The position numbers and the translations under genes are program-made. A stretch of 64,000 nucleotides of DNA from Prostheceraeus crozeri (Eukaryota; Platyhelminthes; Polycladida; Euryleptidae): the NCBI GenBank assembly GCA_907163375.1, contig CAJQUW010016158.1, positions 186,001 to 250,000 on the forward strand. The letters are read 5' to 3'. The notes beneath the pieces are model-generated. The model saw only the letters and a list, made by a program, of their open reading frames with translations, searched no databases and was not told the origin of the DNA. This document shows positions 34,649-42,506 of this stretch, piece after piece (position 1 is the stretch's first letter; each line of letters begins with the position of its first letter).

Positions 34649-35699
34649 ACGTTTGAAGTCAATCTATTATGATGTAAAACATCCGGCAGGATTTGCATCT
34701 ATCAAGAAATTATCAAAAGCGAGTGGTCTTCCACAATCACAAGTGAAACGATGGTTAAAGGGTCAGGCTACCTATACACTCCACAAACAAGCGAAAAAGA
34801 AGTACCGCACCCGCCATTATATTGTTCATGACATCGATGAACAGTGGCAAGCAGATTTGTGCGATGTTGCCTCCATTTCAAAACATAACTCGGGCAATAA
34901 TTTTATTTTAACCGTCATTGATATTTTCTCGCGTTATGCGTGGGCTCAACCTTTAAAAACTAAAGAAGGGAAAGGAGTAGCAAAAGCATTCCAAACAATT
35001 TTTCGAGAAGGTCGCATTCCAAAAAGAATTCAGAGTGATCAAGGAAAAGAGTTTGAAAATCAGCATGTGACAAGATTATTTGAGAGGCATGACATTGAGT
35101 TGTTTAGTGTAAAGAGCGCTTATAAAGCTGCACTCGTTGAACGTTTTAATCGCACATTAAAAAATCACTTGTGGCGACATTTTACTGCCAACTTGACACA
35201 AAATTGGACAAAGGTTCTACAAGATACACTCCATGCCTACAATCACTCTATCCATCGTTCTATTGGACTCAGACCAGTAGATGTAAATGCTGACAATGTA
35301 GATAAAGTGCGCGAATCATTCCAACGTAAACGCACTCATGTGAAAAGTGATGTGAAAATTGGCGATAAAGTTCGTATCTCAAAAGTGAAAAGTGTTTTTG
35401 CTAAAGGGTACCTTCCGAATTGGACAGAGGAGGTATTTACAGTATCAAGGATTAATCAAAAAGACTCTCCGACCACCTACAAGTTGAAAGATTACGATAA
35501 TGAAGAAATTGAGGGTAGCTTTTACCGCGATGAGATTGAGGTAGTCACTGAAAGTGAAACATATTTGGTAGAGAAAATCATTCGATGTAAAAAACGGCAA
35601 GGTGAAGAATGGTGTCTTGTTAAATGGACTGGTTATCCTTCAAGTATGAACTCTTGGATGCGTCGTGCCGACATCTTTCATCTAAGTGATCGACAGTGA
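34611..35699 (+). CDS. Polinton integrase with C-terminal chromodomain
   Basis: 362 aa from the ATG at 34611; the open frame extends upstream, so an earlier ATG at 34518 is possible. The retroviral-type (rve) core shows DLCD (D82), IQSDQGKEF (D143) and ALVERFNRTLK (E177), giving a D,D-33-E triad. An N-terminal helix-turn-helix-like KKLSKASGLPQSQVKRWL precedes it. Residues ~308-350 (YLVEKIIRCKK..WCLVKWTGYPS) form a chromodomain, which may guide insertion to marked chromatin. The protein inserts the element and makes the 6-bp duplication. Confidence 0.92.
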   Translation: MRRRKKSQPSSTERLKSIYYDVKHPAGFASIKKLSKASGLPQSQVKRWLKGQATYTLHKQAKKKYRTRHYIVHDIDEQWQADLCDVASISKHNSGNNFILTVIDIFSRYAWAQPLKTKEGKGVAKAFQTIFREGRIPKRIQSDQGKEFENQHVTRLFERHDIELFSVKSAYKAALVERFNRTLKNHLWRHFTANLTQNWTKVLQDTLHAYNHSIHRSIGLRPVDVNADNVDKVRESFQRKRTHVKSDVKIGDKVRISKVKSVFAKGYLPNWTEEVFTVSRINQKDSPTTYKLKDYDNEEIEGSFYRDEIEVVTESETYLVEKIIRCKKRQGEEWCLVKWTGYPSSMNSWMRRADIFHLSDRQ

Positions 35700-35740
35700 T
35701 TCATGCAAAGTTGTAACTAACAATGTTTAGGGTTTGAGCT

Positions 35741-36196
35741 ATGAATCCAACTGCCTCATTTTATTCACGACCCTCCTATGTAAGTGGCGGAGGACAAATT
35801 TACATCGGTGCTCGCCGCCAACGTGGAGGTAGCATACTTGGTGCACTGAAATCTGTTGTAGCACCTCTCATATCCAATGTCGGTAGATCTTTAAAACGAA
35901 ATGTTTTAAGTAATGCCGTTGGCTTTGCTGGTGATGTTGCTAGTGATCTTTCCAGAGGTAGAAGTTTTAAGAGCAGTTTGTTGAATCGTGGGAAGGAACG
36001 CGGTTTAAAAACATTGAAGCAGACCTTTGCTGGTGTTACTCAAGGAAAGAAATCACCTAAACGAATGAATAAAGGAAGGAGGAAACATCGCGGAGCTGGT
36101 AAGGTGCGATCTTCAGTCAAAAGGCATTCACGCAAACGTCGCAGAGGCTCTAATCATTCATCAGGCGCTAAACGACGACGCTGCTATAACTTCTAA
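35741..36196 (+). CDS. Basic adenovirus pVI/core-like minor virion protein
   Basis: 151 aa. The N-terminus is glycine-rich with GGSILGALKSVVAPLISNVG, a membrane-active amphipathic stretch. The rest becomes strongly basic (GKKSPKRMNKGRRKHRG and SRKRRRGS). It lies directly upstream of the major capsid gene with a 2-base gap. The layout matches small internal virion proteins of Polintons and adenoviruses; the role is inferred. Confidence 0.55.
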   Translation: MNPTASFYSRPSYVSGGGQIYIGARRQRGGSILGALKSVVAPLISNVGRSLKRNVLSNAVGFAGDVASDLSRGRSFKSSLLNRGKERGLKTLKQTFAGVTQGKKSPKRMNKGRRKHRGAGKVRSSVKRHSRKRRRGSNHSSGAKRRRCYNF

Positions 36197-36198
36197 TC

Positions 36199-37476
36199 AT
36201 GGAGTGTAAAACTTCCGGTTTTTGTTTGTTCGATCAACAAGCCATACAGACAGATATTCTTAGTTCAAGTATTGTAGATTATCATCCTCGAACAGCTGAG
36301 AATGCTGACCCCATTGAATTTGTTATTCCTGGTGGTAGTGATGACTACATAGATTTGAGTTATGCGATGCTTGATTTGAGGTTTAGAATTCAGCAAGCAG
36401 ATGGAACTGCTATTGACGATGCACATAAAGTTGGACTGAACAATTTACCATTGACTACATTACTTCGTGATGTTTCTCTAACGATTGGAGAGCAGCAGGT
36501 GGAAGGTGGTCAAAGCGATTATCCCTATAAATCATATTTCAATCATGTATCACAGTTTCATCCAGCAGCACAAAAAAGTCATATGGAAGCCATGGGATGG
36601 TACAGAGATGAAGCAGGAAAATTTGATGTTGAAACAAACAGTGGCTTTGTAAAGCGATCTGCTATGATTAAAGATAGTAGAGTATGTCAGCTATATGGTC
36701 CGCTGAATTTAGACTTCTTTAGACAGTCAAAGTTTTTACTCTGTAATACCAGCATGCGACTCAAGCTGACATTGAATAAGCCTGAATTTGCGCTGAATGC
36801 ATTTGCTAAAGTTGACAATTTTAGAATTCATGTGGAAGATATTGCACTTTACATTCGTCGAGTAGTACCGAATCCAAGTGTCATTAGAGGGCATGCTGAA
36901 GGCCTTAACCGCCAAAATGCCATTTACCCCGTTCAGCATACAAAGCTTCTCACCTTTACAATTCCGAAAGATCAAAAGAGTTTCATGAAAGATGGCCTCT
37001 TTCCATCGGAAGCACCGAAGCTCCTCATGGTGGCAATGGTTGAAAATGATGCATTTAATGGTAATATAAAGAAGAATCCTTTCAATTTTAAACACAATCA
37101 GTTAAGTGAAATTGCTTTACGTGTAAATGGTGTGAGTCATCCTGGTCCACCCTACAAACCAGATTTTGCTTCGGATCAATTTATGCGCAGTTATGTTGAT
37201 TTTATGGATGTTTTTGGCTTTTACAATACGGATGACACCAACGGACTGACTATGAAAGAGTTTAAGAGTGGATATACTATTTATGCATTTGATTTGACTG
37301 CTGACAGCGATATTAGTGCACCCTATCGTCAAGCGAACGTGCCTCATAATATTCGTTTGGATTTGACGTTCAAAAGAACACTACCTGAGACGATCAATGT
37401 ATTAATTTATGCAGTCTTCGATTCAAATATTGAAATTACAAAGTATCGTGACGTGATTCTTCAGTATAATCGTTAA
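36199..37476 (+). CDS. Polinton major capsid protein (double jelly-roll type)
   Basis: 425 aa. It opens with a short N-terminal arm and the strand-rich PIEFVIPGGSDDYIDLSYAMLDLRFRI. TTLLRDVSLTIGEQQVEGGQ and FLLCNTSMRLKLTLNKP follow, and the protein closes with LRLDLTFKRTLP-like strands. It resembles the capsid family seen in animal Polintons (often labelled F54H12.2-like). In that family, trimers with two jelly rolls per subunit tile an icosahedral shell. The stop overlaps the protease start (TAATG), consistent with a late gene block. Confidence 0.85.
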   Translation: MECKTSGFCLFDQQAIQTDILSSSIVDYHPRTAENADPIEFVIPGGSDDYIDLSYAMLDLRFRIQQADGTAIDDAHKVGLNNLPLTTLLRDVSLTIGEQQVEGGQSDYPYKSYFNHVSQFHPAAQKSHMEAMGWYRDEAGKFDVETNSGFVKRSAMIKDSRVCQLYGPLNLDFFRQSKFLLCNTSMRLKLTLNKPEFALNAFAKVDNFRIHVEDIALYIRRVVPNPSVIRGHAEGLNRQNAIYPVQHTKLLTFTIPKDQKSFMKDGLFPSEAPKLLMVAMVENDAFNGNIKKNPFNFKHNQLSEIALRVNGVSHPGPPYKPDFASDQFMRSYVDFMDVFGFYNTDDTNGLTMKEFKSGYTIYAFDLTADSDISAPYRQANVPHNIRLDLTFKRTLPETINVLIYAVFDSNIEITKYRDVILQYNR

Positions 37477-37937
37477 TGAGTTGGTTGACTGCTGACGATA
37501 TTAAGACTAAAGTGCAGCGTAATGCAGACGAAGCGACGTTGAAAGCTTTCGATAATGTCTATTCACTCGATACCTTACCACCTGCAGTAAATCACTATCC
37601 CATCTTTATTGTGCTAAACACTCATTCACAGAATTTAGGCGGTGAGCATTGGAAAGCGATCTTTATTGGAGAAGACCGACGTGGTGAACTATTTGACTCT
37701 CTTGCTCAACCTCCAAATATACCAACACAGCAGTGGTTGAGAAAACATACGCGTCAATATCAGCGAAATGAACGCATACTACAACATCCACTTTCATCAA
37801 CGTGTGGTGCTTTTGTACTGTACTTCATCTTAAGACGTTTACATGTATCTCGATTTGCATCTGTTATTCAAAACTTTTCATGTAATCCATCCTCTAATGA
37901 AAAAATGATTTGTAAGTTCTATCATGATTTGAAATAA
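37476..37937 (+). CDS. Adenain-type cysteine protease (Polinton PRO)
   Basis: 153 aa. Catalytic residues are in the expected order: H58 in GEHWKAIFI, D74 in ELFDSLAQ, Q103 in LQHPLSST and C110 in STCGAFVLYF. This is the C5/Ulp1-like fold used by adenoviruses and Polintons to mature capsid proteins. The start overlaps the capsid stop. An AATAAA-like signal for the facing minus-strand genes lies just downstream (near 37970). Confidence 0.9.
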   Translation: MSWLTADDIKTKVQRNADEATLKAFDNVYSLDTLPPAVNHYPIFIVLNTHSQNLGGEHWKAIFIGEDRRGELFDSLAQPPNIPTQQWLRKHTRQYQRNERILQHPLSSTCGAFVLYFILRRLHVSRFASVIQNFSCNPSSNEKMICKFYHDLK

Positions 37938-37963
37938 AAACATCATGTTGGAAAAATTGTTTT

Positions 37964-38509
37964 TTATTTTACAATCCGCTGGGTACGTACATACTCAATG
38001 AGATAGTCTAGGATCATATTTGCTTGTTCATGAGATTTTAGTCCAGTAATGATCACTTTACTATTATGAAAGATTGCAGCATGCACAGGTAACCAACAAC
38101 TAATGAGAGCTGCAGGAAAAAGTTCGGGTTCATAACACAAACTGTAACTGCTGGTACGAATCTTCAAAAATGATAGACTGTCACTCAATTGAGTAGAGAT
38201 CACCATATTATCCACAGTCAGATTCGACATCACACACCTCTCCCTCTTCCATATCCGACGTAGTAGTCTTTGTAGCTCTAAGCGCATTGACTGCGCCGAT
38301 GAATGAGAAAGGGCGCCGAGAATCTGTACAGTCCCATTTGGGAAGAGTTGAAGATTCCATGAATTGTTCATCTTCACCACTAACATTTGAGGACGGCCCG
38401 GGTAATACTTGCTGTTTGGAAGCTGTTGGTGTAATGTTGTGAGATCGATTTTGGTGTAGAGTCTGAAGCGACGGAGAATGTTGACGATGGTGTAGCGATG
38501 GCGCTTCAT
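37964..38509 (-). CDS. TATA-binding-protein-like core (both repeats) in the Polinton
   Basis: 181 aa from the ATG at 38509, the size of an isolated TBP core. Repeat 1 reads YTIVNILRRFRLYTKIDL, then LQLFPNGTVQILGA. Repeat 2 reads LTVDNMVISTQLSDSL, then YEPELFPAALI, then AAIFHNSKVIITGLKS. These line up in order with TBP landmarks (NIV..LDLK, IFSSGK..TGAKS, NMVGS, YEPELFPGLI, IFVSGKVVLTGAK). Phenylalanines of the DNA-bending type are recognisable in both repeats. TBP seats on TATA boxes to start transcription. The element's own promoters carry TATA boxes, so a self-serving initiation factor is a natural inference. Its first ~300 bp overlap the PC4-like gene in another frame. Confidence 0.75.
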   Translation of the reverse strand: MKRHRYTIVNILRRFRLYTKIDLTTLHQQLPNSKYYPGRPQMLVVKMNNSWNLQLFPNGTVQILGALSHSSAQSMRLELQRLLRRIWKRERCVMSNLTVDNMVISTQLSDSLSFLKIRTSSYSLCYEPELFPAALISCWLPVHAAIFHNSKVIITGLKSHEQANMILDYLIEYVRTQRIVK

Positions 38510-38831
38510 GATGAAAGAATGAGTAAATTGAGCGATGTACCTTCCTTTTATACTTTTCCCAACTACCTTGATGAAATGTGAAGTTAGTATGAAGTTGGGA
38601 ATGATAGAGTTGAATTCGCCGATTGTTGACGCGCAGCCAGATGCGATTTCCAATACGTGAATGTCTTTTCATATAGAAGTATTTCAAGTCCTTCATGATA
38701 TGATGTAGAGATTGAAAATGACGATAAGATAAAGCAAACTCTCTTCTCACATTTCCAGTTGAATCTTTGAAATAGACGTTTCGATCATGATCCGTTTCAA
38801 TACGTTGTAGGGAATCTAATTTCCAACTCAT
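38208..38831 (-). CDS. PC4-like coactivator paralogue 1 in the Polinton
   Basis: 207 aa from an ATG. Residues ~1-100 align with the neighbour at 38854-39210: LDSLQRIETDHDRNVYFKDS, then an FALSYRHFQSLHHIMKDL helix, WLRVNNRRIQLYHS and WEKYKRKVHRSI. The strand-then-helix plan (GN.. K.. RGI-L--RQ---L) recalls the PC4/p15 single-strand-binding coactivator domain, perhaps present twice. The C-terminal half is low-complexity and overlaps the TBP-like frame for ~300 bp, so the true end is unsure. PC4 is known to work with TBP complexes. Confidence 0.45.
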   Translation of the reverse strand: MSWKLDSLQRIETDHDRNVYFKDSTGNVRREFALSYRHFQSLHHIMKDLKYFYMKRHSRIGNRIWLRVNNRRIQLYHSQLHTNFTFHQGSWEKYKRKVHRSIYSFFHHEAPSLHHRQHSPSLQTLHQNRSHNITPTASKQQVLPGPSSNVSGEDEQFMESSTLPKWDCTDSRRPFSFIGAVNALRATKTTTSDMEEGEVCDVESDCG

Positions 38832-38853
38832 GATGTGTGGTAGTCATGTCTGA

Positions 38854-39210
38854 TTAAGATTTGCATAGTAGGGCGATGAACTCACGACGAATAAATGTCA
38901 TGATGGAGCGATGTATGTATCTTCTATACTTCTCCCAATTGTAATTGCGAAATGAGAAACAGTTTGCGGAATGAGAATGGTAGATTTGAATTTCATTTCT
39001 GTAATGTTGAAGCCAAACTTGATCACCCAAGGAGATGAATCTTAATGTTTCAAAATATTCCAAATCTCTCATGATATCATTGAGGTTGACAAATTGTCGC
39101 CATGTTAATGTAATTCCTCTTGATGTATGACCATGAGAATTTTTGAAATGTACGTTTCCATCACGATCAACTCTGATATATTGTAGAGAGTCCAAAATCC
39201 AAGTCTTCAT
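38854..39210 (-). CDS. PC4-like coactivator paralogue 2 in the Polinton
   Basis: 118 aa from the ATG at 39210. It is a clear tandem paralogue of the first ~100 residues of 38208-38831 (ILDSLQYIRVDRDGNVHFKNS, then GITLTWRQFVNLNDIMRDL, VWLQHYRNEIQIYHSH and WEKYRRYIHRSI). The GITL--RQ--L--I pattern is the part most like PC4. It is divergent to the candidate minor capsid gene that starts at 39240, so the 30-bp gap may hold back-to-back promoters. Family link moderate, paralogy strong. Confidence 0.5.
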   Translation of the reverse strand: MKTWILDSLQYIRVDRDGNVHFKNSHGHTSRGITLTWRQFVNLNDIMRDLEYFETLRFISLGDQVWLQHYRNEIQIYHSHSANCFSFRNYNWEKYRRYIHRSIMTFIRREFIALLCKS

Positions 39211-39239
39211 GATGTTATGCAAAGTTGCAGATTAGCAAT

Positions 39240-40679
39240 ATGAAAATGTCGTTTTATCATATTTTGCTTAGCAATGCGGCTACAAAGAGATTTACTAGTA
39301 ATCGAGCCGCACTCTTTTCTACTCCCATTGATCATGCACAACAGCTAAATGGAAATTGGGAAGTGGGTGTCACTCAACTTGTTTATAGCAACTGTGTCTA
39401 TACTTTTGATCATGAGGTGATGACTATTAATATGAGGCGTACAGCTGCTTACCAATGTGAAAAGGGCTGCCGAGTATACATTCCACAGTGGCCAAAGAAA
39501 GATCTCTTATCATGTAAAAAGTTTATATATGATTTCCTGAATAAAGCGTGTAAACATATTGCCCAATTTACTCCGCACAATGATGATTATACTTATATAC
39601 ATCATGTAGTTGAGAAAGATTGGATTGTTGGTTTAAGTCCAAGTTTAAGAAATGATTTAGGCTACCTCGCTAGCGCCTTAACAAGCTATGATAATTTTAA
39701 CGTTAATTACCACATAAGTGGTCATAAACAGTTAATATATCGAGAGGAAGCTTATTATGTAGATCTTATTCCAAGAAATGAGAAGACGTTGGTGAAGAAG
39801 ATTGTGATTAAGCCAAGAAAGACAAACATGACTCCTGAAACATTATTGAAGAAATTTAATTATCTCCTTCGAGTTGATGGTAAACAAGTGGCAACATTGA
39901 CTTATATCAAATCATCTAATCATATTGCAATAAGCAAATTAAATGATGATGATCTAGTATTAGTTTGTTCAAAAGATTTTCATCAGTTCTTACGACATCG
40001 TTCTGCAGCTGTTCATGGAAAATCTGATATGCAACATTTACCATGTGAAAGGCCAAATCAATTTGATACAGAATGGGCCGTATCTTTATACAGAAAGTGT
40101 GTAGAGCCTTTTGGTGGTTTCTTACATGAAACAAGAGTGTTGATGCCTCGCATTATTACTTCGGTTAAATTGGTTGTAGATTATTTAAATGAAGTGATTA
40201 ATGAGCAACATATTTCATTTTCTGAAAAAGAAGGTACTTTGTCTCTCACTATAAGTGGAAAAGGTATTGAACTAATTATGGATAAAACTCTAATGGACAT
40301 TTTGGGTTTTGATCAAAATATCTTTAAAAGTGGTACTGTAACCAAAGCTAGCGCAGACATGTCACTATCGCGTCGTATTAACTATTTTCAGATATATTCC
40401 AATATTGGTGAAGATGTACGTGTGGGAGATGTTGAAGCTCCATTGCTAGCAATGATACCATACCAGCCAAAAAGCTGCAGTATTTTATCTGAGCATACTT
40501 TCAAGAAAGTGCATTATACAAAGCTGAAATCAAACTACATCCCACAAATTGATATTGCCATTTATGACGATGCTGGTGCGTTGATTCCTTTTCATAGATG
40601 CTGTAACAAGTATCACACTCCATTTCCGAATGAAGAGTTAATGCAAACGTATGCTAATATATTTTTCCAATGTGAATAA
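39240..40679 (+). CDS. Candidate Polinton minor capsid protein 1
   Basis: 479 aa. The ATG at 39240 or 39246 precedes SFYHILLSNAATKRFTSN and LNGNWEVGVTQLVYSN. The latter matches the N-terminal pattern of Polinton virion proteins thought to form pentons or minor capsids (polypeptide, then L.G.WEV.-..I.Y). A second match to the same pattern starts the next gene. Large, late-type, and next to capsid genes. The role is inferred from pattern and place. Confidence 0.55.
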   Translation: MKMSFYHILLSNAATKRFTSNRAALFSTPIDHAQQLNGNWEVGVTQLVYSNCVYTFDHEVMTINMRRTAAYQCEKGCRVYIPQWPKKDLLSCKKFIYDFLNKACKHIAQFTPHNDDYTYIHHVVEKDWIVGLSPSLRNDLGYLASALTSYDNFNVNYHISGHKQLIYREEAYYVDLIPRNEKTLVKKIVIKPRKTNMTPETLLKKFNYLLRVDGKQVATLTYIKSSNHIAISKLNDDDLVLVCSKDFHQFLRHRSAAVHGKSDMQHLPCERPNQFDTEWAVSLYRKCVEPFGGFLHETRVLMPRIITSVKLVVDYLNEVINEQHISFSEKEGTLSLTISGKGIELIMDKTLMDILGFDQNIFKSGTVTKASADMSLSRRINYFQIYSNIGEDVRVGDVEAPLLAMIPYQPKSCSILSEHTFKKVHYTKLKSNYIPQIDIAIYDDAGALIPFHRCCNKYHTPFPNEELMQTYANIFFQCE

Positions 40680-40680
40680 T

Positions 40681-42201
40681 ATGGAAAGTGAAAATAAGGA
40701 CTCGTTTCTAATCGACTTGCCCAGTAATGCTTCTATGAATAAATTTCCCAAAAATAAACCATCAGACTATCGAGTAGAATTAAATCGGCCACTGCATTTA
40801 GAAGGTGAATGGGAGGTTGGTGTTTCTAGTATTTGCTATGATAGTAATATTCAGAATGTGAATGATTTGGAAGAAATGATATTGACTCCTCGCACCCATG
40901 ATGGAATAACGATGAATAATGCATTTCAGTTCCCATACAATTTAACATCAGATGGAAAGTGGAACTATGAATGGATTCAGATAAAATCAGATTCTTATGA
41001 ACCATTTGGGAATGAGAAAATTATTAAGGCATTCAACAGTGGTAATACTTCCATCATGAAGAATAAAAATCAGAAAGCTTATGAGTTTACTATCTATCGT
41101 TGGAGTGGGAGACAGTTCCTCCGCTTTCATTCTTTTACTAAAGGTCTTACGCTGAGGTTGGATAGTGAATTCTATCCACATCTTGGTTTTGGTCATGGAC
41201 TACATCTAACGTCAATTGCTACTGCAAATGTTAAAAAAGTTTATTCAAATCGAATCAACAAATTTCATTATAGATTTAAAATATTTGATGAAGATGTTGT
41301 AGAATGCGAAGAACGCATCATTTTGAAAAAGCGTGGTGTTCAACCTTTATCACTTATTGAGTTAGTAAAACGATGGAATGAGACTGTGGGTAAGAAGTAT
41401 GGAGAGAAAATTATGGCGAACAAAAATAAGTTGGTTATTCAGAAATATAATGACAAACTTACAGTTTATTTCTCTCCAACCTTGCGTCATTTTGTAAGAC
41501 ATTATACACCTATTATTGGAAGCGGTGTGGTGTATGGTTCTCATGAATATCACACTAAAGCTGATTCAGTTAATGATGAATGGTGGGTGGACATCTATGG
41601 CGATCGCATCAAGAAAATTTACCAGTCTTATGAAGAATCTAAAGTTGCTATCAATATAATGCCGCGTCTATATCATACAGTTGAAAGCTTCATTCATGTA
41701 GTAAATCCTTATATACAACAGAAGTTGAAGCATGTGATGAAAAGTAAATATGATGTAAAGACACACCACATTTCGTTTTCAATTGAAAATCAACGCGTTG
41801 TTCTGAGACTTGGTGATGACATTCAATGTCAATTGAGTAAAAATTTGAAAAAACTCTTTGGTTTTTCAATGCTACAAACTGTGTTTGCTGCTGCGCATAC
41901 GATTGGTATAGAAACACCAATGACACTTGATAAACATGAACAGCACCTTTACATTCAAAGTGATTTGATTCTACCTATTTCTGTTGGTGAGAAAAAAGAA
42001 TACATTTTACGTGATTTCATTCATGATAAAGACGCTTCATATGGAATAGTCGAGAAGATGTTTGAATCTATTTTCTATCATCCCGTCGTCAAACAAACTA
42101 TACCCTCTATTGCTATCAAAATTACCAATGGTTTACAAGAGTGCATCCATGTGAAAGATACTAAATCCCTCATAACGTTAGTGTTTCGGAAAACAAAGTG
42201 A
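40681..42201 (+). CDS. Candidate Polinton minor capsid protein 2
   Basis: 506 aa from the ATG at 40681, one base after the upstream stop; the frame is open a little further 5'. It starts DSFLIDLPSNAS, then SDYRVELNRPLHLEGEWEVG, the classic form of the motif seen more weakly in the previous gene. Both proteins share later blocks (for example FLRHRS / FVRHYT and the MDILGFD / KKLFGFS regions), which marks them as tandem paralogues. Probably virion vertex or spike-associated proteins. AATAAA signals follow near 42297. Confidence 0.6.
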   Translation: MESENKDSFLIDLPSNASMNKFPKNKPSDYRVELNRPLHLEGEWEVGVSSICYDSNIQNVNDLEEMILTPRTHDGITMNNAFQFPYNLTSDGKWNYEWIQIKSDSYEPFGNEKIIKAFNSGNTSIMKNKNQKAYEFTIYRWSGRQFLRFHSFTKGLTLRLDSEFYPHLGFGHGLHLTSIATANVKKVYSNRINKFHYRFKIFDEDVVECEERIILKKRGVQPLSLIELVKRWNETVGKKYGEKIMANKNKLVIQKYNDKLTVYFSPTLRHFVRHYTPIIGSGVVYGSHEYHTKADSVNDEWWVDIYGDRIKKIYQSYEESKVAINIMPRLYHTVESFIHVVNPYIQQKLKHVMKSKYDVKTHHISFSIENQRVVLRLGDDIQCQLSKNLKKLFGFSMLQTVFAAAHTIGIETPMTLDKHEQHLYIQSDLILPISVGEKKEYILRDFIHDKDASYGIVEKMFESIFYHPVVKQTIPSIAIKITNGLQECIHVKDTKSLITLVFRKTK

Positions 42202-42506
42202 AGTCTTTATACAACATTTATTGAAATATGTATATGAATGTGAAGCAATAGACTTTATACAACATCCACTGAAAATATATACATGAGCGCACTTCAATAA
42301 ACATTGTTATATACAAAAAGTCTTTTTACTTCGTGAAGGGTGGAAATATACAGGGATAGGAAAAATGTCTTTCAGTGGAAAAGTCATCACATGGGGAATG
42401 TACAGATGTGGACACATATTCACAAGGAAAAAACAATCTCATGCGATACATAAAACAACAATGTTTATCTACAGAAATCAACATCAAAATACTAAGTTAA
42501 GGATGA

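Noticed and set aside
36736-37347. Antisense open frames in the major capsid gene
   Set aside because: Shadows of a clearly coding plus-strand frame.
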